Part shown: one piece after another, positions 1 to 5,039 of the stretch
How the letters are laid out: each line of letters begins with the position of its first letter
How positions within the stretch are numbered: the stretch's first letter is position 1
Notes under the pieces: generated by a model
Databases searched by the model: none
Told to the model about the DNA's origin: nothing
The model's input: the letters and a program-made list of their open reading frames with translations, nothing else
DNA from: Planctomycetaceae bacterium
Lineage (GTDB): Bacteria > Planctomycetota > Planctomycetia > Pirellulales > Thermoguttaceae
Direction: 5' to 3'
DNA: 7,395 nucleotides
NCBI GenBank assembly: GCA_031274385.1
Contig: JAISQH010000388.1
Location: 1 to 7,395 of the forward strand
Position numbers and translations under genes: made by a program

Positions 1-1
1 C

Positions 2-799
2 AAATTGATTGTCGAACAGGCTTGCCGGAAGCAAAATATTGTGATTACTGACGCGGACATTGATAATGAGATTCGCGAAATGGCGATCAAGTATCTTCCG
101 CTTCGGCAGGACGGTTCGCCGAATGCCGAACTCTGGATCAAGATGAAAACAGAAGAAACCCGAACAACTCCGGCTATTTACCGAACCAATACGGTTTGGC
201 CCGTTCTCGCACTCAAACGTCTTTCGCGACCTTTGGTTCAGGTGACGGAAGAAGATATTCAGCGTGGTTTTGAATCAAATTTCGGCAAAAAAGTGCGCTG
301 TCTTGCGATTGCGTTTGATCCGAAAGACCAACGCCGTGCTCAAGAGGTTTGGGAAATGGCAAACCGGAACCGGACGGCGGAAAATTTTGCTAATTTAGCC
401 GAAAAATATTCGATTGACCCGGAAAGCCGGATGGCGCGGGGAGTGCTTCCGCCTATCAGCCGATACAGCGGGCAGCCGGTACTTGAAAATGAAGCGTTTG
501 GTCTTTTGCCCAACGAATTATCGCAAATTATTCAGGTGGACGGAAACTGGGTTATTCTGTACTGTCTTGGTTACGAAGAGCCGAGTATTACGGACATTAA
601 TGACGTTAAAGCCGATCTTGTTGCGGATATTTTTGAGAAAAAACAAAATATTGCGGTTGCCCAATATTATGAGAATTTGTTCAATCAAGCGGCGTTCGAC
701 AATTACCTGACGGGCGAATCGAGAAATCCCGAAATTGAAAAGACGATTCGCGAAACCGTACCGCCCAAGCAGGCAACTGTTACGGCTCCGGTTCGGTAA
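2..799 (+). CDS. SurA/PpiC-type peptidyl-prolyl cis-trans isomerase, 3' part (5'-truncated)
   Basis: The reading frame is open from the first bases of the window, so the N-terminus lies outside; the TTG at position 5 is an internal Leu, not a convincing start. About 265 residues remain. The first ~90 residues resemble the helical SurA-N-like part of periplasmic foldases. A parvulin-like (PpiC) domain follows at roughly nt 285-580. Its marks are a helix ending FANLAEKYSIDPES, a degenerate glycine turn (ARGVLPP instead of the usual GGxLG), then NEAFGLLPNELSQIIQ and a closing strand GNWVILYCLGYEEP. The C-terminal ~70 residues are a charged helix and a Thr/Pro-rich tail. Family members isomerise X-Pro bonds and chaperone exported proteins in the periplasm, usually after a signal peptide, which cannot be seen here. 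The degenerate turn may mean the domain acts more as a chaperone than as an isomerase. The 3' end overlaps the convergent YkgJ-type gene by 20 bp. Confidence 0.8.
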   Translation, partial: KLIVEQACRKQNIVITDADIDNEIREMAIKYLPLRQDGSPNAELWIKMKTEETRTTPAIYRTNTVWPVLALKRLSRPLVQVTEEDIQRGFESNFGKKVRCLAIAFDPKDQRRAQEVWEMANRNRTAENFANLAEKYSIDPESRMARGVLPPISRYSGQPVLENEAFGLLPNELSQIIQVDGNWVILYCLGYEEPSITDINDVKADLVADIFEKKQNIAVAQYYENLFNQAAFDNYLTGESRNPEIEKTIRETVPPKQATVTAPVR

Positions 800-1223
800 T
801 GGGCGGCGTGTAACGCGGGGAACGAAAATCCTGATCTTTGCGGGTTCCCAGAACTGCTTCGGCATATTCTTCGATTTGTTCGGGGAGTTCGAAGTATTGA
901 TCGTACACGTAATGATCTTCGTATTCGCATCGGTCACTGCGGTAATCGCGACAGATTTTCGGTCTTGTCGCGTAAATTCCGCAACGGTTTGTTGTTTCGT
1001 CCAGGTGGTTGCATTTGGAATAAACGAGCAGATACCAATCTTTTTCGTCCACAAATACGGTTGCACGTTCGTGGAGTAAAAACCACCGTATAAAATCGTA
1101 TTCTCGCCGGCTTTCCGGTGTATCAATCGGCAACGCAAAATAACGGCAACATTTTCCGGGACAATATTCACATGGAACTTTGTCGGCAGGAATTTCTTCA
1201 CGGTTGGGACGTTTGCTTGACAT
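780..1223 (-). CDS. YkgJ-type cysteine-cluster protein (putative zinc/iron-binding)
   Basis: This 147-residue protein carries the YkgJ/CxxCxxCC family signature. The N-terminal cluster is C18-x2-C21-x3-C25-C26 (VPCEYCPGKCCRYF). C71 and C81 (CNHLDETTNRCGIY) follow, then RPKIC91RDY and C99. The pattern C...C-x-Y-x-x-RPxxCR is diagnostic of the family, which is thought to bind Zn or an Fe-S cluster; its biochemical function is not established. There is no signal peptide or membrane segment, so it should be cytoplasmic. The chosen ATG gives the expected short leader before the first Cys. No clear Shine-Dalgarno lies upstream, where the sequence is A/C-rich. The region 17-45 bp upstream of the start is a tandem heptamer array. 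The last codons overlap the convergent PPIase gene, so the C-terminal PITEPEP tail is encoded antisense to the PPIase C-terminus. Confidence 0.82.
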   Translation of the reverse strand: MSSKRPNREEIPADKVPCEYCPGKCCRYFALPIDTPESRREYDFIRWFLLHERATVFVDEKDWYLLVYSKCNHLDETTNRCGIYATRPKICRDYRSDRCEYEDHYVYDQYFELPEQIEEYAEAVLGTRKDQDFRSPRYTPPITEPEP

Positions 1224-1240
1224 GTCAGGTGTTTTAATTA

Positions 1241-1268
1241 GTGATTAGTGATTAGTGATTAGTGATTA
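1241..1268. repeat. Tandem heptamer array, 4 x GTGATTA
   Basis: Four perfect head-to-tail copies of GTGATTA, preceded by a partial copy (ATTA) and followed by a degenerate one (ATGTGTTA). The array sits 17 bp upstream of the ATG of the YkgJ-type gene, in the position where its promoter or leader would be. A seven-base unit is not codon-sized. It resembles the heptanucleotide short tandem repeats known from other bacteria, for example cyanobacterial STRR sequences, and could change length by strand slippage. Confidence 0.9.
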
Positions 1269-1303
1269 ATGTGTTAAAAAGGTTCATCGACTGGAATTGC
1301 CTC

Positions 1304-1372
1304 GTAGGGGCAACCCTTGCGGTCGCCCTGAATTGGTGATCGTTCGTGGCAACCGCAAGGGATTGCCCCTAC
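1304..1372. repeat. Long imperfect inverted repeat (REP/MITE-like hairpin)
   Basis: The left arm 1304-1327 begins GTAGGGGCAACCCTTGCGGT. The right arm 1348-1372 ends ATTGCCCCTAC and is its reverse complement, with one inserted A (1362) and one mismatch (1324/1351). The loop is about 20 nt. As RNA or single-stranded DNA this would be a very stable stem of about 23 bp. It lies between the GspJ-like gene and the YkgJ-type gene, both on the minus strand. It lacks a U-tract directly after the stem, so it is not a classical intrinsic terminator. It most resembles a dispersed palindromic repeat that may also attenuate or stabilise transcripts. Confidence 0.85.
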
Positions 1373-1412
1373 AATAAAAATGGAACGTTTGATTGAGTTA
1401 TTCAGAAGATTT

Positions 1413-2390
1413 TCAAGGGGTATTGGTTGTTTCGGTTGTTTCTTCCTGAGTTTCGGGGATTTCGATGCTGACGGGAATGGGAATGACGAGTGAATAAATG
1501 ATGGTTGGAATGGTTTCATTGTTATTTGACCATGCGAAAACGGATTGCCCGAACGACTGCCGCCTGACCGCAACCGTTACCCGAACCGCTGTTGGCAACA
1601 TCCGGCGTTCATCCATGTCCCACGACTCAACCCAATCCCCAACCGCACCCTCCTGCCCCGCCGTCGGGTCAAAATACGCAAATTCAATCCATTCCACCTC
1701 CGGCGCCAAAGGTTCATCGTATTGTTCGTATTCGGTTTCAAGCCCTTCATTGATAGCGTATTGTGTGACGAGCCGATCAAACTGACGCCGGAAAAGTCCG
1801 TACCGAACCGCCGTCGAATCAAGAGAACGCCCCAACGAACCCATTAATTGATCCGGTTGGTAACGCGGATCGTCCAACCCCGTCATTTGACCCGTTTCCT
1901 TGCCAAGATAATAAAGAACCGTCTTCGACGGACTCAAACGATCCGATAACACCGAATTCCGAACCTGACGCGATCCGTACATTTCACCACGCGGCAAAAG
2001 CGCCGTGTCAATCTGAATCCATTCAAGATCACCGTAAATTCCCGGTATTGTCCCATAAACCTCCGACTCCTCCGATTCACCCGATTCGCTCTCAGCCGCC
2101 TCCGTATCGAGAACACCGGAACCGCTCAAATCCGTAGAAAAACCAAAAAGCAAAGAAAGAGATTCCGTATCAACTTCGAGTTGTTCCTCCCGAATCGCCA
2201 CAATCACCGATCGAATGTCCCGCGCAATCTTCTCCAACACCGCACGCGCTAATTGCGATTCTTCAACCTCCGTCCGATCCACCACCATCTGCCGAAGATG
2301 AAGATCAATCGCCATCGTGACAAGCATCAGAATGACCGTCATCAGCACAAGAGCAATCAAAACCTCAAACAATGTATAAGCACGGAACAT
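1413..2390 (-). CDS. GspJ/PulJ-type minor pseudopilin (prepilin N-methylation motif)
   Basis: This is a 325-residue protein with a class III (prepilin) signal at its start: MFRA|YTLFEVLIALVLM. Glu9 becomes the invariant mature Glu5. A hydrophobic helix runs through about residue 28. The C-terminal part has the GspJ-like pattern at about 234-275: WIEFAYFDP, then GDWVESWDMDERRMLPTAVRV (W...W....LP.aVR). In type II secretion systems GspJ is part of the GspH-I-J-K tip of the pseudopilus, in the inner membrane and periplasm. The protein is longer than typical GspJ (about 200 residues). It has an acidic Ser/Glu stretch near 98-110 and a Thr/Glu-rich tail (about 312-324). The residue before the predicted cleavage is Ala rather than the usual Gly. 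No other pseudopilin gene lies in the window, and 900 bp of repeats lie upstream. No strong Shine-Dalgarno precedes the start; the prepilin leader fixes the start instead. Confidence 0.78.
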   Translation of the reverse strand: MFRAYTLFEVLIALVLMTVILMLVTMAIDLHLRQMVVDRTEVEESQLARAVLEKIARDIRSVIVAIREEQLEVDTESLSLLFGFSTDLSGSGVLDTEAAESESGESEESEVYGTIPGIYGDLEWIQIDTALLPRGEMYGSRQVRNSVLSDRLSPSKTVLYYLGKETGQMTGLDDPRYQPDQLMGSLGRSLDSTAVRYGLFRRQFDRLVTQYAINEGLETEYEQYDEPLAPEVEWIEFAYFDPTAGQEGAVGDWVESWDMDERRMLPTAVRVTVAVRRQSFGQSVFAWSNNNETIPTIIYSLVIPIPVSIEIPETQEETTETTNTP

Positions 2391-2483
2391 GGAATTCAGT
2401 TTTAATAGAAAGAGTTCGTTCGCCCCTCCATTTGGGAATTTGGGAACATGTTGACGCTTCGGAACAATGACGCCTTCTGCTGA

Positions 2484-2697
2484 CCCCGAAGGGGGCTCTC
2501 CAAAATAGCCGAGCGTTCGATGTACTCATCGAACGCCCGGAACGGAAAATAAATAATGACATGACCCTGAAAGGGTCGCCTAACTAAACTATATTTTGAT
2601 CGGATGTTCTGATTGGAAGACCCTTTCAGGGGCATTGGGTTATTTTTCTTTCGTTCCGGCGGTTTGCGGAGTACCGCAAACCACCGGCTATTTTGGA
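2484..2697. repeat. Inverted pair of structured repeat units with conserved hairpin loops
   Basis: The outer arms 2499-2511 (TCCAAAATAGCCG) and 2685-2697 are perfect 13-bp inverted repeats. Just inside each lies a hairpin. On the left, 2513-2522 pairs with 2527-2536 around loop TACT. On the right, 2661-2669 pairs with 2674-2682 around AGTA, which is TACT on the other strand. The stem sequences differ between the two copies, yet each is perfectly paired. Next come matching CCGGAACG blocks (2537-2544 and 2652-2659), an A/T-rich spacer, and a second hairpin with loop GAA (2563-2577) whose inverted counterpart is 2619-2631. The centre is 2578-2618. A further GAA-loop hairpin (CCCC GAA GGGG) lies at 2484-2494. 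This looks like two inverted copies of an ~80-bp mobile or REP-like unit. Confidence 0.85.
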
Positions 2698-2956
2698 AAC
2701 TGTCTATTTTCATTGGCGTGCGGAGACGCAAAGAGGATTTGCGGTGATTTTTTTGTTTGTGTAATTTCGTAAAACAACTCCGTAGGAGTTGACTTTGGAT
2801 AACCCCGTGCCAACGAAGTACAGCACGGGGTAAGTGTTGTTTTACTTCATAGTTCAAAACGAAAATAGGACGAAATTTTAAAAATGAAAAGTTGAAACCA
2901 ACCTTGAATTTCTTTGCGTCTTTGCGCGCAATCCATAAAAAACAAAATAGACAGTT
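2698..2956. repeat. Outer inverted frame AACTGTCTATTTT / GACGCAAAGA
   Basis: AACTGTCTATTTT at 2698-2710 has its perfect reverse complement at 2944-2956. Inside it, GACGCAAAGA at 2725-2734 is matched by TCTTTGCGTC at 2911-2920. The stretches between these blocks on each side are partly complementary (CATTGGCGTGCG against CGCGCAATCCAT). The frame encloses the nested palindrome at 2769-2845 and about 65 bp of A-rich DNA. It abuts the preceding inverted pair directly at 2697/2698, so the two elements may have inserted side by side or belong to one composite. Confidence 0.75.
2769..2845. repeat. 77-bp nested palindrome with two internal hairpins
   Basis: The outer arms are GTAAAACAAC (2769-2778) and GTTGTTTTAC (2836-2845), perfectly complementary. 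Inside are hairpin CAACTCC-GTA-GGAGTTG (2775-2791) and hairpin ACCCCGTGC / GCACGGGGT (2802-2810 and 2823-2831, 12-nt loop). The first hairpin shares four bases with the outer stem, so the two are mutually exclusive at that point. The whole could fold as a three-way junction. Confidence 0.85.
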
Positions 2957-2970
2957 ACCTATTTTGGAAT

Positions 2971-2985
2971 GACTCCGTTGGAGTC
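2971..2985. repeat. Short hairpin GACTCC-GTT-GGAGTC
   Basis: A perfect 6-bp stem with a 3-nt loop. Its core ACTCCGTTGGAGT matches the hairpin at 2775-2791 (core ACTCCGTAGGAGT) except for one loop base, so both belong to one repeat family. There is no T-tract suitable for an intrinsic terminator on either strand. Confidence 0.7.
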
Positions 2986-3110
2986 AGGAAAAATCATTAC
3001 CGCCCCTTAAAAAATCATTCCCGTCTTTTATCGCCGCCAATAAGGTCTTCCAATCAGTTCTGATTTGCGTCAATCCAGTTGCACAGCAAACAATATCATA
3101 ACTGAAAACC

Positions 3111-3175
3111 CAAACCAAAACAACAAACCAAAACAACAAACCAAAACAACAAACCAGAACAACAAACCAGAACAA
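3111..3175. repeat. Tandem array, 5 x 13 bp (CAAACCAAAACAA)
   Basis: Five uninterrupted head-to-tail copies. The first three are identical (CAAACCAAAACAA). The last two both carry the same A-to-G change (CAAACCAGAACAA), consistent with expansion by unit duplication. The plus strand has no T and almost no G across 65 bp, so strand asymmetry is extreme. The unit is not a multiple of three and any translation is low complexity, so it is unlikely to be coding. There are no spacers, so it is not a CRISPR array. Confidence 0.92.
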
Positions 3176-3200
3176 TCCGCGAAAAAACAATCCCGTTTTG

Positions 3201-3277
3201 GAACCGGTTGCGCAAAAAAACGCAAAGACACAACAAATAAATTTCAATCCGGTTCTTTTCGCTCGTTGCGTCTTTGC
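3201..3277. repeat. Interleaved inverted repeats at the 3' side of the PhoPQ-related gene
   Basis: GAACCGG (3201-3207) pairs with CCGGTTC (3249-3255), and GCAAAGAC (3222-3229) pairs with GTCTTTGC (3270-3277). The two pairs interlock, so they cannot form at once as simple hairpins. The GCAAAGAC block is the same motif family as 2725-2734 and 2911-2920. It lies 25-100 bp beyond the stop of the minus-strand hydrolase gene, so it would fall in that transcript's 3' region. Confidence 0.6.
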
Positions 3278-3301
3278 ATGTCAAGCCTTTGTTTTTACGG
3301 G

Positions 3302-4651
3302 TTAAAACCGCCAGACTTGCGTTGTCAGAGAGAACGGCAAGCCGTAAGCCTTTGATTCAATCTCAATATAAAACGCAATATGTCCCGAAGCGGGTTTGGG
3401 AATCGTAATCGGGTTGGCGTTTTTATTTTCGACGGGTTGCGAAGTCCATTTGGCTTGGCGGAAATCTTTGGTCTCCGAAACGGCTGTCCAGAGTTTGGTT
3501 CGGTAATCGGGAATCTCCGTTTCAAGAACAACCTCATAGCGTGATTCTTGTTCTTTGAGTTTCCAATCCATTTTGTACCAACTCCCTCCGCTTGCCGCGT
3601 GACGGACAAAAACGGCAATCGACATAATCGCTTTGGGTAACTGTTGGTCAAGACTGTGTCCGGCATTCGGAACCGTCAGAATATATTTGACGCCAAGCAA
3701 ATCGTCCCAGTAATTTTTCGTTGCGTCCACCGCCCAATAAGGATCGTTGGTGGCGTGAACCAACAGTTTGGGCAATGTTAAGCGTGTGCGGTAGGCATAC
3801 GGATCAATCATTTTCCAGAGCCGCTCCCGGAACTCCGAAAATTCCGCCTCGTCCATTTGAACAAGATTCCGATCCGTATAATCGTGGATACTGGGACTGA
3901 AATCGCCCCATGTCTCGACTTGATACTTCATTTGTTGGCGGATATTCAAATTGTCGATCACGATGGGAGCAATCGCAACAATTCGCGGGTCTTTTGTTGC
4001 GGCGGCGAGCCAGGTTGTCCAACCGCGTTTGGAGGCTCCGGTGACAATAAAACGCTGAATATCGAATTGCTTTTCCTGTTTGAGAGATTGCTGAATCGCG
4101 TCCAACGCCCGAATCGCGCTTTTCGCCATCGGGAAAAGCAATGCCCATGACGTATCTTTTGTTTCCATTACTTTGAGAAACGTTTCGCCCACCAACGCAT
4201 CTTCGGAAAAATTACCAAGCAACGGCTGATTCGGAACCTGAAACAAAGTGCCAAGCGGCATTCCGCACGCTTCCGCCAAAGAACGGGCAAGCAGTTTGTC
4301 CTTGTCATTCGGTTTGTTGCCGATACTCTTGCCCGTAATATACAACGCCGCATGATCGGTACATTCCAATTTGTTGGGAATGACAATGAGCAGGTAATGT
4401 TTCCAGGGGATGTTGTGCCAGGTTTGGGAAGTCATTTCGAGAAGGTACGAATTTTCGTTGTTGTTTTCGACTTTCTCGATGACTTCCCAGTGAAAGGACG
4501 AATCCGGTATGGCGATGTAAGCGTCCAGATCCGGCGGTGACGGGTCGGTTGCCGAAATCGGAGCAGGCGTTTCGGCGTTCAGAACGCCCGAAAACAAAAT
4601 CAAAACCGTCATCAAAAGAATCGTAACCATCTTGCCCAATAAATTCATCAT
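3302..4651 (-). CDS. Secreted PhoPQ-activated pathogenicity-related protein (alpha/beta hydrolase fold)
   Basis: This 449-residue protein matches the PhoPQ-activated pathogenicity-related family (Pfam PhoPQ_related; Salmonella PqaA is the namesake). A Sec signal peptide is evident: basic MMNLLGK, a hydrophobic core, and probable cleavage after VLNA (residue 26). The hydrolase core has the nucleophile elbow G-A-S207-K-R-G with WTTWLAA after it. The probable acid is D303 in HATNDPYW and the probable base is H332 in NAGHSLD. The C-terminal ~100 residues resemble the beta-rich tail of the family. The length fits the family. The substrate is unknown, and the link to PhoPQ regulation is known only for enterobacteria. 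The start is supported by AGGAG 9 nt upstream of the first of two adjacent ATGs. The gene is divergent from the PIG-L deacetylase, and 911 bp of repeats lie downstream. Confidence 0.9.
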   Translation of the reverse strand: MMNLLGKMVTILLMTVLILFSGVLNAETPAPISATDPSPPDLDAYIAIPDSSFHWEVIEKVENNNENSYLLEMTSQTWHNIPWKHYLLIVIPNKLECTDHAALYITGKSIGNKPNDKDKLLARSLAEACGMPLGTLFQVPNQPLLGNFSEDALVGETFLKVMETKDTSWALLFPMAKSAIRALDAIQQSLKQEKQFDIQRFIVTGASKRGWTTWLAAATKDPRIVAIAPIVIDNLNIRQQMKYQVETWGDFSPSIHDYTDRNLVQMDEAEFSEFRERLWKMIDPYAYRTRLTLPKLLVHATNDPYWAVDATKNYWDDLLGVKYILTVPNAGHSLDQQLPKAIMSIAVFVRHAASGGSWYKMDWKLKEQESRYEVVLETEIPDYRTKLWTAVSETKDFRQAKWTSQPVENKNANPITIPKPASGHIAFYIEIESKAYGLPFSLTTQVWRF

Positions 4652-4660
4652 CGTTTCAAA

Positions 4661-4665
4661 CTCCT
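4661..4665 (-). promoter_or_regulatory. Shine-Dalgarno AGGAG for the PhoPQ-related gene
   Basis: AGGAG on the minus strand lies 9 nt before the first ATG (4649-4651) and 12 nt before the second (4646-4648). The spacing favours the first ATG. Confidence 0.7.
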
Positions 4666-4777
4666 GTTTTGTTGGTTGTGCATTTTAATCTTGTCACCCT
4701 GAAACCGGTAACAATCCTCCCGTTTTCCTGTTTCAGTTCCGTTATCATATCACAGATTCATTAATCGGAACAGGGTT

Positions 4778-4924
4778 ATGGAAGGGAAAAGGATTGAGCG
4801 GTTGAGTGATGGTAAAGCGGTTCCGGTGATTGCCAAAAGTTTTTCAATTGGATACAATAACCCACTCTTGCTGAGTTTTGCTTTGTCGGTTGGGAAACAA
4901 GGGAACCGCATTCTGTTGAAATAA
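4778..4924 (+). CDS. Possible small ORF, 48 codons, unknown
   Basis: An ATG-initiated frame of 48 codons (MEGKRIERLSDGKAVP... ending GNRILLK) lies inside the 388-bp spacer between the divergent hydrolase and deacetylase genes. Codon choice is not unlike its neighbours, and the peptide mixes a basic N-terminal half with a short hydrophobic patch (PLLLSFALS). The only ribosome-binding candidate is AGGG, 2 nt from the ATG, which is too close. I recognise no family. It could equally be chance in a leader region. Confidence 0.18.
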   Translation: MEGKRIERLSDGKAVPVIAKSFSIGYNNPLLLSFALSVGKQGNRILLK

Positions 4925-5023
4925 TGAGCGTTTTCTTCCCCGTTTTGTTACAAGGAATTTATTTTTTAAACAGACAATCGGGTTTCGGTTCAATGGAACC
5001 CCAAAATGTTACCCGAAACAATC

Positions 5024-5028
5024 AGGAG
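5024..5028 (+). promoter_or_regulatory. Shine-Dalgarno AGGAG for the PIG-L deacetylase gene
   Basis: AGGAG lies 11 nt before the ATG at 5040. This is slightly long spacing, but it is the only candidate and it supports this start. Confidence 0.6.
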
Positions 5029-5039
5029 ATTGAGCAACA

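Larger units (their letters stand above)
2391..3301. other. Repeat-dense intergenic region without credible genes
   Basis: About 910 bp separate the GspJ-like gene from the PhoPQ-related gene, both on the minus strand. Open frames here run across palindromes and tandem arrays and show no domain pattern. Contents in order are an 8-bp tandem (TTTGGGAA x2, 2431-2446), an approximate direct repeat (2443-2460 and 2461-2477), and a large inverted pair of structured units (2484-2697). After these come an outer inverted frame (2698-2734 and 2911-2956), a 77-bp nested palindrome (2769-2845), a small hairpin (2971-2985), a 13-bp tandem array (3111-3175) and a last inverted-repeat cluster (3201-3277). 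No promoter or terminator can be called with confidence. Confidence 0.75.
4652..5039. other. Divergent intergenic region between hydrolase and deacetylase genes
   Basis: This 388-bp spacer must carry the promoters of both flanking genes, but no convincing -35/-10 pair is visible on either strand. Near the deacetylase end is a nested hairpin: GTTTCGG (4982-4988) pairs with CCGAAAC (5013-5019), with an inner GGTTC-AATG-GAACC (4987-5000). It ends 4 nt before the AGGAG of the deacetylase gene, so it could affect translation. The rest holds only the doubtful 48-codon ORF. Confidence 0.5.

Noticed and set aside
518..1201. 227-codon minus-strand open frame
   Set aside because: It is antisense to the PPIase and overlaps the clearly real YkgJ-type gene in another frame. 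Its composition is that of a shadow frame.
1274..1573. 99-codon minus-strand open frame
   Set aside because: It overlaps the GspJ-like gene in another frame and then reads through the inverted repeat at 1304-1372.
2402..2857. 151-codon minus-strand open frame
   Set aside because: It runs through the inverted pair of repeat units and the nested palindrome, its peptide is compositionally odd, and no domain is visible. The hairpin structure explains the sequence better.
3111..3175. Possible CRISPR array
   Set aside because: Units are 13 bp and contiguous with no spacers, and no cas gene is present.
3065..3355. 96-codon plus-strand frame rich in Asn, Gln and Lys
   Set aside because: The peptide bias comes from the 13-bp tandem array, whose unit is not a multiple of three, and the frame ends inside the hydrolase gene.
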